Part shown: positions 22,505 through 35,061 of the stretch, one piece after another | How positions within the stretch are numbered: position 1 is the stretch's first letter | Layout: the number at the start of each line of letters is the position of its first letter | Origin: Parelaphostrongylus tenuis | Taxonomy: Eukaryota; Nematoda; Chromadorea; Rhabditida; Metastrongylidae | Assembly (NCBI GenBank): GCA_019055375.1 | Contig: JAHQIW010001979.1 | Location: 1 to 64,000 of the forward strand | DNA: 64,000 nt | Direction of reading: 5' to 3' | The notes under the pieces: model-generated | What the model saw: only the letters and a program-made list of their open reading frames with translations | The model's database searches: none | Told to the model about the DNA's origin: nothing | Position numbers and translations under genes: made by a program

Positions 22505-24341
22505 TCGACAGGAATTTCCCTAACACTAAGTGGTGAAGTTTGTCAGATCGACGTGAAACATGAGAACAGTGGTCGTCAACCAACAAGCTCTATCATATTT
22601 CAACTTGTTGATCACATTCATAAATTCCAGTCAGCCAGCTAATTAATTCAGTTGAAATCGATGTTGATGAAAATAAGAAGCGATGTCCGCAGTTACAATT
22701 GCTTTGATGTAATCTACTAATAACTAAGAGAAACGGCTATTTCTAGCAAAAGGTAAAATAATATTTGAACACTAAACACTAGAAACCGAACAACATGTCC
22801 AAGTGACATTTTAAGAGCAAGTGTAACTTGTACAAAGAATGTTGAGAACTTGTCTTTGAGACAACTCGATACATTCAGGTTTGTCATCGTTTATCATAAT
22901 GCCAAAAGAAGGTTAGGGAGAGGAATGAAATAGGTGAAAAATGAAGGTGAGAAAGAATGATAAAATGATCTCCTATGAGTGACATTAGCTTTGAGTAAAA
23001 CAATAAGATCCCAAAAGTTCACCTTTATGAAAGACAAAATGATCTGGGAATGACTATGACCAAAGTTAACATTGTGACTTTTGGCAAATGAGACAGTGAT
23101 TTTATCATGGAGTGACTGAAGACTTCACGAAGAACATCTTAATCTCATAAAGCCATAAATATCCCAAGATCGAAGTGAGGCTTAGCTCTATTACGCCCTG
23201 TATTAATGGATCGAAAAGTGTAGATATTTGAAACGGATCAGTACTGATTGATACGGTAATAGGCTAAGTTTTTTTCTTGACAGTGACTAAGACAACGACA
23301 GATGATGCAGGTGTGAGTAATTATATGCGTAATTATATGCGAAAGATAAAAAGGAGAGATGTGGTAGTTTGACTTTGAGTTGTGATAACTCTAGTGCCAT
23401 GAGTATAAATCTCGAACACCAGCGCTGAGTAGCTGAGTAAGTGGATAATTGAAGATCAAGAAAATTGATGGAAAATTTAGTAGGAGTAGAAATGAGTTAG
23501 GATTACTACATCAACACCGTCGCTTTCGTGTTCTCATGAATACTCAGATATCCATGAATAAGTGATGTGACGAGGCAGTGACTTCAACTTAACAATGCAA
23601 TCACAATCGCCACTCTGCTATCTAAAAACCTCACAAACTCCGCGGAGTTCATTTTCTCAGCCCTGATCCTTGAATGAACCTATGCGAATCTTAAACCTCT
23701 ATTTCACCCACGTCGTTTTTATTGTTTAAATCTGGCGGTTTTTCAAATTGATGCAATTTTTCTGTAAAAACCGATTGAAAAGATCAAATGCTACACTGCA
23801 TTCGTAACCAAATTGACATTATGATTATGTCGTCCTCATCAGGCGAATTTTTCGATTGAAACAACTGAGGTTTGATCACCAACATCTGTAAAATTCTTTT
23901 ACCACGACGAATATACAATAAATGATCGTTATTCGCACTCGATTATCATTTTGTGCTGATGCCTGCAAAATTTTTTCAACCAAATTTTCTATCATTTTTC
24001 ATAGTTTTACCGAAAAACTTCAATACATGTGGACCTAAACGCATACTGAAAACTTTACTACGATAAGTTTTCTATGAATCATCTACAATGTTTATGTAGC
24101 CGACCATTGGTTATCAGTTTATACCACCTGTACCACTTGTCGCTTGCTGATCGTTTAGCCACTGATTTTTATTTCTTAGTTCTAACAGAAATGCCTACTT
24201 TCAACTTCTGATTGAGAACCCAAACTCATGCTGATAACTTTGCTGTAAGTCACTGAAAGCCTCTATTCGTCAGCATATTGCGCACCAAGGTTAATCATTA
24301 ACTCCTATGTGATAAGCAGTATAGACACCACTTCAATAATT
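22505..24341. other. No recognised feature
   Basis: From about 22740 to 23560 the plus strand is clearly purine-rich, and from 23570 to 24300 it is pyrimidine-rich. I could not align the two halves convincingly as an inverted repeat. No gene is seen. Confidence 0.4.
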
Positions 24342-24655
24342 CAGGTGATGGCTGAGTGATTAGTGACGCAGACTTTCAGGAAGCGAGGTCGTAGTTCAGC
24401 TTGCTCCTCTAACGCTTCCTTGCAATTAATCAACGAACGCTTCACAGAGCGCCCTAGCTCGTGACCTTCGAGGGTGCAAGGTGATTTGCTCAACCAGTAT
24501 TTCTACGTCGTTCTTGAAGAACATGAATTTCTCAAGCAGCATTCGAAAAAATATGCGAAATTTTCGAGGATCTTTGTGGAGGACGCATGCGTGGAAATGA
24601 ATCGAGCGTTACAAGTGCTGGGATCCGCACAGTAAATTTGTGATGACAGGTCGTG
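24342..24655 (+). mobile_element. SINE family B copy
   Basis: The head GGTGATGGCTGAGTGATTAG is class-II tRNA-like and is followed by a box-B-like GGTCGTAGTTCAGC. The middle has GATTTGCTCAACCAGTATTT, and the tail has GTGCTGGGATCCGCACAG and GTGATGACAGG. Confidence 0.65.
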
Positions 24656-25639
24656 CAGAAAAGAAAAACGAGTCGCCCTATGGGATGATTCATGTTCCTG
24701 TAAATCCCATAAACGTTTTGTTATGACACATTACTGAGCTCATTTGCAGAGTTCATGTTCGGAAAACCTGTGTGGTGCTTCGCTTCAGTCACTGTTTTTG
24801 CTAATCTTGTTGAGAAAGCTTTTTCTTCGAATTTCCCAAAATTGGCACCTGGTTATTTTGTAGATTGTTACAACAGCATGTCAGTGACATCGCAGTGAAA
24901 GAGATGATGGTCTAAGTGTATGTGAATGCTCTTCAACATGTAGTTTTTCTGACAACGTTCTGAAGATAGAATGTTTTTCGTCATAATTCAATCTCTTATG
25001 TTGGTTCTAATGCGCACCAAAAATAATGACTGGATTTCCTAAAGCTCATTATCTCCACTGCTTTAACTTGCACTATATTTTTAGTTGCGCTGAAACAAAT
25101 ATATACGAATTTACCGGTAAAAAGGTGACTAGCACTCATCGTCGATGGAATGAATGGCTCTGTTGATCGGCCAGGGTCGTCGAAATCGTTGTTATTGTAT
25201 GGCGGCAATTACGGTTTGACATTGAGCGACTCGGTTGTGAGAAAGGTCGCCGATGGTTCGCCGATCATTATAGATATCGATGAATGACTGAATGTTTGAA
25301 TGACATTGTATGAATGTTGTCATGTCTATTCATAAACTAACTCTACTAGAGATCAAAACTAGCAATGTTGTTGTACCCGATTTCTTAATGTTACGCCATC
25401 AATAAGTGTTTCTCATTGACATCTGGCCCCTTCAGAATGTTTTCTTTTTGTTCCCTTCCTCATAGTAGGTGCGTCATCCTCCATTAGTGAATTTTTTAGG
25501 GAAGCCTCATGCATTCTACTCCATTTACTTTATAATTAGTTTTACATATTTGCTATATATGGTGACTTTCGAGGTCATCAATGCATGTTTACTGATCATC
25601 TGAAACAACGAGCGATATTTTTCTGATATCTTTGGTCTT
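24656..25639. other. No recognised feature
   Basis: AT-rich, with short overlapping frames only. Confidence 0.45.
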
Positions 25640-26660
25640 TTTTAATCCCTTGAGAAACGTATTTTTTTGATTGTTCTCTGAATCTGAGTAATCGTTCGAT
25701 AGCTTAAATCAAAGCAATTTGAACGGTGTATTTTACTTCTAAAATGGTTCGAATATTTCGCTATCACTGGAAAAATAAAGTTTTGTTTATCATTCAACCA
25801 TTTCTCGCTAACCAAAGATTTTCTTCAGACTTTTGGTAAGTATTCGACAGCTCAAATCTTAATGATCTCATTATGCACGTGTCTTTCGAAAGCGACTTTT
25901 GGTTGCGCTGTAACAGTCAAAAAATAGTGAGCTTCGCAAATTTGACACTGGCACAAGCAGTATGCTTTGGCCATGTTACGCGATCCCTATCAACATACAG
26001 GCAGAGCACGGTAGTTTGATGTCGATATCGCGCCAGCGCGAGATTTGACATTTTTTTGGCTGCTTCAGCGCAATAAAAAGTTTTTTTCAAAACCCAAGCG
26101 TATTGCTGATTTTGGTGAGATTTAAGCTATCAAATGAGTGCTAAAAGTTTGAAAGAAAAACGTTGTTCAGCGAGAAATATTTGGTTGAGGCACACAATTT
26201 TATTTTTACTGTTACGATGCAATAACAAAGCCCTATTAAAAATAAATTGCGTGGTTGAAATCTTTGGAGTTGAGCTATTAGATAATTGTTAGAACTCGAA
26301 AAAAAAAGCAGGAAGCGCGTTTTTCTCAAAGGATCGAAAAAAGGTGCGGACGACGAAAATGATCAAAATTTGCAAAAAGAAATCTCCTTTGACTGTTACA
26401 GCACAATAAAAATCATTGGAACCTATGATATTTGATTTATTGATTACCTACCAAAAGTCTGAAGAGTTGGCTTTGTTCAGCGAGAAATGCTTTAAACGAG
26501 AAACAAAATTTTTTTTTTGCTCTTTGCTGATTCACCATAATAGACAATAAGTTCAAAAATAAAATACACCATTGAGAAGCCTTTTAATTTGACTTATCGA
26601 ACAATTACTAAAACTTTATGAAAGCCTAGAAATTTCGTTTTTCCTGAGGGTCGAAACAGG
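25640..26660. mobile_element. Degenerate foldback element
   Basis: The ends are loosely inverted (CCCTTGAGAAACGTATTTTT near 25655; a GTTTTTCCTGAGGGTCG block near 26640). The interior repeats units containing (G/A)CGCAATAAAA, AGCGAGAAAT and a TCGATAGCTCAAATC-like block. These units are also found in the 650-bp MITEs and at 45047-47075 and 56195-56755. Confidence 0.45.
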
Positions 26661-27380
26661 GCACAGATCAAGGAAAAGTACCCAATTCGCAACCATTTTG
26701 TCAATCTCGGGAAGACCAAAAATCTGCTTAGGTTTAACGCGAGGCTCAGCGCAATACGTTGGGTACATCCGTAGAGCACCTTTAACCTCTGAGCTACAGG
26801 TTTCCCCTATCTTTCAGGCATCAATATTTACATCGGTGGTACCTACTACCGTATCTATCAAATCTTCCTTTTGCTCATTTCTCTTCGCTATCCTGCTAGT
26901 TCATATCTCATTGCGAATTTTCTATAAAGTATAAAAAGTCTTTCAGCTAATATGAGTAACTTAGTTATCGGAAAACTGTGATGACGATAATGCTGTCCAG
27001 TATTATACTAATACAAATAGAGTGCTAGGGAACTGTAGCCGGTTTGTCCAGCAAGTATCGCATTTTCGTCCTAGTAAAATCTCCTATTTAAGTATTAGAA
27101 GATGTCCTTGTTGGACCGGATCGAAGTTGGTATCAGATGTTGCTCTTCTAATTAGATAGATGTCGTTTCGTAACTTCGTCTTCCTCAGTACCTGAACATA
27201 CTATATGTAACGTTATTCATATAATTTGGTAGAGTGTATATGGCACCAAGCAATGAATTGTTCAGACGACAAATCCACTTATTGTCCTTTTAGTATGTCA
27301 TAGGGCTATCGCAACAATTTCGCACGCATATAGGACATTAAGACAAACAGCACTAATCTTCTGAAGTGATTCTTTATTTC

Positions 27381-27769
27381 TAATAGTTCAGGGAAAAAGT
27401 TCTGAGGAAATGCTCACAACTTCTTTGGGTGTTGGCCATTTATTGTGTTTTTGGGCTCATTAAAGCCCGTCTTATCCCGCGGTATATAATTTATCTACTT
27501 ATTCTAAGATGGAGTTAAGGAACGAGGAAATTAGGTTGTTGATGATGCGCGAATGACTTTTGGGTTCGAATGCAACGGTGGCGAGTGAACGCATCAATCT
27601 GGCTTGGGGCAAAGTTCATTAAATTAGTTTTTATTAGTCTATATTACATAATATATTAGTTATATATATGTAAATATATATATATTAATTTTTTCTTTGT
27701 TCGGGTGTAATAGGTGCATAAATAAATGTCTTAGAAGCATATTCTCAGAACTTTTTCTCCAACCTATTA
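27381..27769 (+). mobile_element. 389-bp internally deleted mariner element
   Basis: The left terminus TAATAGTTCAGGGAAAAAGT continues as TCTGAGGAAATGCT and is matched by the reverse complement of the right end (TAATAGGTTGGAGAAAAAGT then TCTGAGAATATGCT). Inside, from ATG near 27510, MELRNEEIRLLMMRE and an in-frame stop are followed by NATVASERINLAWGK. This is the N-terminal helix-turn-helix of a mariner transposase and breaks off after about 40 codons. Confidence 0.8.
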
Positions 27770-28084
27770 ATGCTTACGGTAAGAAGTTAGCCACGACTAG
27801 CTTGGCAAACTTTGTCATAAGTCTGCTCTTAGGTGGGCCTTCGTATTGTTAAATCCGCTCTGAGCTTGCGTGACCGTTCTTGGCTGAACACCAAAATGTA
27901 CATGATAGTTTTAAATCAAGGTAGACCCATTTACAAGAAACCGGGACAAGACCATCAAAGGAAAATGAGTGAAGCACTTCATTACTGAAGTTGAGGACTC
28001 TATAGCAGTTGAGGGGTTTCGCAATGATGAAAAGGACGTTGTGACTGCATTGATGAAGGATGGAAACATCATTAGAGTTAAAAA
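27770..28084. other. No recognised feature
   Basis: Unassigned sequence between the mariner remnant and a SINE C copy. Confidence 0.4.
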
Positions 28085-28390
28085 GGATAAAAGGATAAAG
28101 CTCTCGGCGCTAATCAGTCCCTGAGGTATGCGTCATGCATTCGTCTTTAACTGTTAGCTTCGCATAAAGTGATTAATAAATTCCATACCTGGCTTTTGTA
28201 GTGACTCTTAGTGGCTTGCCGATGTATTAAGTTAGTGTCACTTATAATCCCAGAAAAGAGTCTGCTACCGCGAACGAGCATAATATTAAATTGGGAATGT
28301 TGGACTATCTTTGCATGAGATGTGAGTTGCCAGAGTATGTGCATTATAGAGCACTCTAACCACTGCAGCACAAGCGCTCATGTAGAGTCA
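28085..28390 (-). mobile_element. SINE family C copy
   Basis: AAAGCTCTCGGCGCTAATCA, then CATGCATTCGTC, and a minus-strand head containing AGTGGTTAGAGTGCTC match the copies at 48345 and 57695. Confidence 0.55.
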
Positions 28391-28899
28391 AAATCCAGAT
28401 AAACTAGAGGTGCAGAGGCGATTTTCGATCGTAACACTTCTATACGTGGCCATTAAACATACGCTATTGGCCGCTTTTTAGAGAATCAAGGTCACAAATG
28501 CTGTCGAAACGGGTCAAACGAGAGCCATAGGCCTGAGGGAGTTGGAAGATTTGAGACTAACTTTATTCAAGAGAAAGCTTTGAAAAATGAACAATGCTTA
28601 CTTCGAGCTGTTAGCGCTTCATATCATTGTTTAGGGGATAGACTATCTGTGCTGTTACTCCTACTAGGCATCGTTTCAGTCTCAGGAGAAACACGGTGAT
28701 ATTGACCATATCAACGTACCATTGAACGGGGGGCACTTGCATAGTACGCAAATGGGCGAATCATTTGAATCAGGCTGACTTATATTTCAGGTGACCGAGG
28801 TTGCAAATAACGTGATTCACTGAACGATATAGGGAGGAAGAGAAAAAAAGCTGACACTATTTGCTCAGTTATTTGGAAGGCTTTGAACGTGGTTCATAT
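28391..28899. other. No recognised feature
   Basis: No repeat or exon is supported. Confidence 0.4.
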
Positions 28900-28927
28900 G
28901 ATCATCGTGTTAATGGGTTCTTGTACA

Positions 28928-28970
28928 GCCCGATACACGTGTTTCGGCGTTGCAGCCTCGTCAGTCGGGC
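28928..28970 (-). ncRNA. Hammerhead ribozyme, intact (subfamily alpha)
   Basis: On the minus strand: stem I GCCCGA/UCGGGC is perfect; the core is CUGACGA; stem II GGC-UGCAAC-GCC; then GAAA; stem III AC[ACGU]GU; cleavage after A. All core residues are present. Confidence 0.8.
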
Positions 28971-29363
28971 AGGTCCTTTGCCTTTAGCCACTCCTCTCGG
29001 GGTCCCCAGTCCCCCTACAAAGACTTAGATAACGACAAACGATTTACACAATCGCCGTCAAGTGAAAAATCACAAAATCGGCAATTTTCTACACTCGTTT
29101 GCTCTTGGCTGGTATTTTATAATAATATACATTTTATTGCGAGTGTTTTATTAATCACGTTCAAATTCCAGTATATCTCATAATTTTATTCAAGCTAACA
29201 CGTCATGTGGTCTACTATTGGGCTCTTGTACAGCGCGAAACCGATTGTGATTTTGCGAATCTTGTGATTTTTCACTTGACGGCGATGTGATAATCGTTCG
29301 TTGTCGCCGACCTCTTTATAAAAGAGCAACGGTCTGAAAGAATTGACTAAAGACGAAGGGCCT

Positions 29364-29406
29364 GCCCGACTGACGAGGGTGTAAGGCCGAAACACATGTA
29401 TCAGGC
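29364..29406 (+). ncRNA. Hammerhead ribozyme, weakened stems (subfamily alpha)
   Basis: The core CUGACGA and GAAA are intact. Stem II is reduced to about two GC pairs, stem I has one mismatch (GCCCGA/UCAGGC), and stem III is AC[ACAU]GU. Activity is doubtful. Confidence 0.7.
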
Positions 29407-29981
29407 TGTACAAGGCAATAGAGCACAGACTTGATTATAAGATATACTGAAATTTGAGCGTGGTTTTGATAAAATACTCGGAATAAAAGATCATCGTATT
29501 TATACCGAATTACTCTTGCATGCTCTCATATCACAATATAAGTCTATAAATCAAAAAGTCGATAATCAAACTAGTACAGAACAGGCAATTCTGTCACATT
29601 AAACTCATGTGTAACGATTAGCTAGCGTTAGTTTTTCCATTGCAGAAGTAAACTGAAGCATCCAAAACGAATTTGGTGTACCGCCATTATTGCGGTTGGC
29701 TTATAGCAGTTCTTTTACGTGAAGCAGCGACTCGTTTCAAATGATTCAATAGTGCCAGCTAAGCTGAAGATTTCAGTATTCTATGAGGAAGTCCAACTAA
29801 GAACGATCGCGCGTCAATATGAGTTTGCTGGGCGATCGGTGGCTATTCAATCTCCAGAACATCAAAAGAAGCGTCCTCATATAGTGTACGTTTGTCTCTC
29901 AAGCTGAATGAGCCCAGAAGGCAGCACTGGCCTGTAATAGAACTACACTTGTCCTCGGCGCTAGCCTGATGCTTGACGAAT

Positions 29982-30260
29982 AAGGTATTTAAAGAATATA
30001 ATAGAATAATAGAAAGAATAAAGGTATTTAAAGAATATAATAGAAGAAATACAAGTAACTCCTGAAGTTCTTCATGCAAATAACATCTCTTTGATCAGTC
30101 ATCTTTAATCATTGCAGGATATTCTATTGACGATTAAGGGTATTTAAGAACATAGAAAAGAGATTTAAGATAACCCCTGAAGTTTTTCATGCGAATAATC
30201 TCTTTTATCTTTATCTCACTGATCTTTATTCATTATGGGAATATTCGATGCCTGAGTAGG
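29982..30260. repeat. Tandem duplication, unit about 118 bp
   Basis: GGTATTTAAAGAATATAATA ... CCTGAAGTTCTTCATGC at about 30021 is followed by a second copy, GGTATTTAAGAACATAGAAA ... CCTGAAGTTTTTCATGC, at about 30139. A further partial copy precedes them at 29983. Confidence 0.6.
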
Positions 30261-31320
30261 AATCCCTTGACAATGGCGAATGTAGTCGCTAGACAACACG
30301 TCCATCATTCCTGCTACTATGTGTCGCGTTACGCGACAAGTTCGACGATAGAAAAGCTATTCATCACACTAGGGCAAATTTTGTTGGTAATGAATTACCG
30401 AGAAATGCGAATTTTCTGTTCGGTTTCTCTGTAGCGATTTTCATACTGCTGAGCATTTCGTAACTCTAACTGAGCATTTTTTCTGTAAACTTTTGCTACA
30501 TCATAGATGTAGCTTTCAGATTGTCCTCCAGCAAGAGTAGTAATAAATCAAGTAATATTTCACAGTACCGACTTTTACTGACTTCAGCATTCATCAAAAG
30601 ATTCGCTATTTCTTTGATAGCAAAGACGAGGTTGCCATCAAAACTTTTATTCACTACACAGTGTCTGATGTATCGGAGATTTCAGAGCTTACTAAGAGAA
30701 ATTGCAGAGACAAAAAGCGATGAGAAATTTCATTTACATAGCAATAAACTTTTTTTGAGAGATTCCCTTTGTGTGATTTTGATCTTTAGGGGTCGTCAGT
30801 TGCTATTAAGGATCAGTTGTACAGTTTCAAATAAGTAAGGAGTGTGTCTGGTTGGAATCAAAAAATTATTCTGAGAATGGCGTGAGATTACACTTGATGA
30901 CGGCACCACTTATCTTCACGCTTCATTTGTGGATTTTTGGTTTTCATCCATAACAGTTCGAGGATTTTGCACCTTGAAGTTTTGTGTTCCGGTGCGAAAG
31001 CACTGCTTCTACTTCAAAATCTACTAAACTATGTGTCGGTATGCTGCGCGCCCCTGTTTGAGGTGCTGATTTGGCTCTATCTTTTCCGAATAATTCTTCT
31101 TTTATACGGACACAGAGTGGCGCGCTCGTTTCACCAATGTCGTCGTGCTCCGCACACTTTGCAATGGATAAGACGAACTGAATCCGTGCTCATGTAGTCG
31201 CAATTTCTACCATTGTGGCATATTGTGCAATTTTGCATTATGCATAGACGGTCATAAAAGCGATTGCAAATTAGCTCTAATTTTATTCTGAGGTATTTCA
31301 ATCCTTGTTATCGATTTCAA
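30261..31320. other. No assigned gene
   Basis: A CTTTCAG at about 30519 is followed by 106 open codons, ending at 30838, with a serine-rich start and many basic residues. It is not recognised and no neighbouring exon joins it in phase, so no gene call is made. Confidence 0.3.
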
Positions 31321-31440
31321 ACAAGGTGGCGCTGTAGCCGAGTGGCTGTGATGATAGTCGCGACTCGCATGGAGCCGAGACGCTGTTCAAGAGGCATGGG
31401 CTTACAGAAATTGGAAACAATGATTGAATTACGCCCGAAT
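31321..31440 (+). mobile_element. SINE family B head fragment
   Basis: GGTGGCGCTGTAGCCGAGTG followed by GCTGTGATGATAGTCGCGAC and CATGGAGCCGAGACGCT matches the head of family B. The body is mostly lost. Confidence 0.6.
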
Positions 31441-32029
31441 ACTCTCTTACGCCAATCACTTCTGAAGCGCCTATATGACCGTCTCTGCACTGCTAAATTT
31501 GAAAAATATGCCAAATGATAGAGAACGCGGTTGCATGAGTTTAGGCAGAGTTAACAAATCTCTTGCGAAACGTAAGGGACGAATACATCAGCGAAACGAG
31601 AAGACTACTCTGTCTCCGCATAATAGAACAGCGTAGACGTGAAAATAAACTAAGCACCCCACTTGGCGCGCATGAAGGGCAAACATACTATGAGAAGATT
31701 TGAGGTAGAAGGTACTATCTCCGTACAGAAACACAGAACTTTAGCGTGTAGGTGCTCGGAGCACTTCAAATAAACTCCAAAAACCCAGCTATGAACCTTA
31801 AGGATAAGTACCTTGTCATTATTTGTGAATTTGAGCCAGTCACACTCCTCGCCCATGTAAGAATCTGTGTTGTCGGTCTACGATAATAATTAGGCAATCT
31901 CTGTAGAAAAAGGTAAGTTTCAAGAGAATAGAGTTTCTCGAAGACAAGAATTTGTCTACCAAGTTTTTGTTTTCTGTTGAGGTTGTGGTAATGTTTGACT
32001 GAGTGGATTGCATGTAAAATCGCTTTTCC

Positions 32030-32066
32030 AGGCTCTAGGGAAGGCAAAACCGCCGAAACTTCAGCA
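32030..32066 (+). ncRNA. Hammerhead-like relic, CUGARGA-N family
   Basis: GGCTCTAGGGAAGGCAAAAC followed by CGCCGAAACTTCAGC aligns with 51577-51613 but lacks the UGA of the core. Confidence 0.3.
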
Positions 32067-34799
32067 TACATTTCACTGAGTAGAAGCTTTGCTGACATTA
32101 CTGTTAGTCCTCTTTCCCCAAAAAAGTGAACTATAGCAACGGTGGGTCATCAGATTATCGTTGCGTTGTCACATCGTGGTAGGCTCACGGCAGAGACATA
32201 GGAGACACTACAAAAAAAAACATTACATATATGTATAGTTCCAATGTAATCGTATATTCATAAATTAGTATAATTATCAATGTGGATGTTTACCCGACTA
32301 TAATCCCATTAACAATCTAACAACCCGAAGGGCTAACCAAGAAAGTCCACCTTCGGCTCGTTCTAGAGTCTCAGAGCTGTCATTCCGTCACCCATCCTCA
32401 GATTACTTTTCATTGAAAACTTAACGGTTTTATAACTTCTGGTGAAGACGAGTCCGTGTGTAGCTTATCAGTCCTTCTATAGAATCAAAGTAAACTTACG
32501 GTTCTAGAGCGCCAATGTGGGAATCATTTGCTGATTACGTCAGTGAACACTGCTTCAGGGGAGCTTCCCTTTCATTTGATCGAATGGGCTTGAGTGGAGG
32601 AAATGCATGGGTGTAATTTGCATAAACTCAAGCACATTTGTACCTTTTTATATGCAAGAATATAACTGTGTGCGTAAGGAACGGGATTAGTATAAATCAT
32701 GCTAGTTCGACATGGATAGGAATCCCATCTCCTTATTCATCCACCTATCCCTCAACGCAGGTGTGTTCTTAGTATCATCCCTCGTTTACGTCTCTTTAGG
32801 TAACTGACGGCGAGCTATGTTGCCTCGCGACTAATCGGCTCACGATCACCCAAATGAGGATGATACGTGAATAATTCGCGATTTAATTATAATGGATAGA
32901 ACTTGCTTCTCACCAAAGAACCATTCACATTGTTACATCCAAAATATGAAAAAAGAAGGATAAAGCGTTTTTGGGGTGGTGAATCCCTCAGGGCGGCGCA
33001 CTTTGTACTTGACTTCATTCAAAGTACCGTAGATGCGTTTAAATGCACATTTATCCTTCACAAGGACTTGTGCGTTCTATGATTTTTCAAATTAGTGCTG
33101 TGTTTTTCCTACCCATGCAAAATTTAGTGGCAATCCATCGCCTTGAAGAAATGCAGGGCTTTGTTTACCCGGAGAGTGAGAGTTACACATTTGGCCCATT
33201 TTCAATAAATTTTGCTGAATATATATGAAATGGAAGACGCGTGTAAAGCCGTAGTTAGAAATCACCCGCTGTAGAAACGTAGTCGTTGGGGTGTTTTCGC
33301 ACCAAGGCAAACCAAGTTCTCTATGCCATTGTCATTGACATTTCGGCATCAGGACAGTGTTCATCTTGTTAGGAACATGAAAATACGTTAGCCAGATATG
33401 GATTCACTTTCTCGATACCGCGCGTGGAGCCGAACTCTTGAAAAACTAATCAAACTTTAATGAACATCGAACGCCTTACCCCTTATCGCTTGAGTACATG
33501 AAAAACTAATTCCAGTTTATATATGGTAGGAATTCTAATAGTACTCTACTTGGTATAGAGTTCTGGTATAGAGTCTGCTATTCTGCGTCATTGACAATTC
33601 TCCTACTAATAGGTCGACTGCGGAGCACGTGAAGGACAGCTTAGTTGGCCCGAGGGGATAAGTGCACAGCGAAGAATCGAATCAACAACAGTGTGCTTTG
33701 CTAGTGAAATAATTACCTCTTCTGTGTTCTTTGTCTTTGATTATAAACGCACTCTTACGTGTTAGTTGCAAACGTTCATTATTATGGACGCTGAAGCTAT
33801 GGAATGAGAAGACATGCGATAACTTTATGATAAAGATAATAACATCATGAGAAGGCATTGATGAGACGAAAAAAAGGAAGCTTTCGGTGAACAAATTCCT
33901 ACGAACTTTTGCGACAAGGTGTCAGTGCCTGGTTACTGTAACGTCTAAAGCTACAGTAGGCCTTAAACTGTAAGAAATCCCGTGCGAACTTTCTGATCTT
34001 CTTATTTTGAAATGACATGAAATAATGTTTATGATTCGTTTTTTCTCTTCGCCTTTTTCTTTTTATCTTCACATCTAATGTTCGTTGTTATCGCTTTCGA
34101 TTTCTTGTCAACTTCATCTCAATTAGAGCGGAAACAATATGAAAGAACTTGGACTGTTCGAAGCAAGTTCCGGTTCACAATTGTTTTGTTCTTTACCCAG
34201 TTCCTTCTATGCAGTTAATCGAAGCCACTTTGGTTTTTCCTTTTTCTCCTTTTCTTCAGAGTCTGCTTTGCAGCTGATTCTTCTCGTCATTTTTCGAATT
34301 CAGCCAATCACTTATTTCCCGATGACGGGAAAATGGCTTCAATGAGCACAGTATTCAACCTTAGTTGCAGATTTTGTCGGTTCAGACTGATGTGTACTGA
34401 TACTGTAGATTGTAACTAAATTTAGCGTCTTTTCAAAGTGCCGTAATAATTTTTTAGCAATAAGGGAAAGTCTTGAAAACTCGAGATAAAGTTTTTTCTC
34501 TTCAAATAACTTTTGTCATTTAATCAAGTGGACACGAATTTTCAGCTTTCGTCAACGAAATTATTGTTTTCGGTTAAGCCAGACAGAGGGAGAGGGGCAT
34601 AGGCAAACATAGATTGAGAAAACAGAAGAATATTTAGGAAAAAAGGAGAGACGAAGTGGTTGCTTTCAACTTGTATAAATTATCCACTCAATTCTATGAG
34701 TATTCACCATGTGGTAAAAAGATGCCACATAAGGGATATTTCCTTCCGAATTTTTTAGTCAATTTTTATACAGCTACTCGAAAAAATAGTGTCGGAAAA
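32067..34799. other. No recognised feature
   Basis: The stretch appears to be single-copy within this window. Short frames occur on both strands (for example 33043-33228 +), but none is joined to another in phase by recognisable splice sites. Confidence 0.4.
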
Positions 34800-34880
34800 T
34801 AAAATTATGCAAAAATCTCGGATGGAAATCGAACCCGCTCCGCTAAGGGTGAAAAGAGGATAAATAAAAAGGATTCTTGT
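34800..34880. mobile_element. SINE family A remnant
   Basis: GGAAATCGAACCCGCTCCGC is an inverted box-B-like block. AAAAGGATTCTTGT also occurs in the tail of the family A copy at 62641. It lies next to the candidate exon at 34921. Confidence 0.35.
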
Positions 34881-34920
34881 TGATTATATATTTCACAAGA
34901 ATTTCTGAATGTACTCATCT

Positions 34921-35061
34921 TTACAAATCTCTGTCAGTCAGGTTTTCCTCGAATCCAAGGCCAAGTGTCGTTACTCGACCATATAAAAACACTCCCAGGT
35001 TTACCATAACGGCGGCCACGACGATGGACAACGCTGGCGTCATGCTGCCGTAGTGGTACAC
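34921..35061 (-). CDS. Candidate 3'-terminal exon of an unknown membrane protein
   Basis: The minus strand reads 46 codons ending in TAA at 34921-34923. The frame contains one strongly hydrophobic segment (MTPALSIVVAAVMVNLGVFL), preceded by VYHYGS and followed by a tail that ends EENLTDRDL. This looks like a last transmembrane helix with a short tail. The preceding bases (CTATGTAG) could be a splice acceptor but lack a good pyrimidine tract. An upstream segment ending CAAG with GTAAG (35385) would join in phase, but that segment aligns with the end of a hammerhead element, so I do not include it. This may be a chance frame. Confidence 0.3.
   Translation of the reverse strand: MYHYGSMTPALSIVVAAVMVNLGVFLYGRVTTLGLGFEENLTDRDL

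Larger units (their letters stand above)
28900..29500. mobile_element. Head-to-head hammerhead element pair (subfamily alpha)
   Basis: A minus-strand unit (hammerhead 28928-28970) and a plus-strand unit (hammerhead 29364-29406) face outwards around a shared centre that contains CACTTGACGGCGATGTG-type sequence in both orientations. The ends carry the family's cleavage-distal blocks. There is no coding content. Confidence 0.7.

Noticed and set aside
29982..30260. CRISPR-like array
   Set aside because: There are only two to three long diverged units with no short spacers, so it is a simple tandem duplication.
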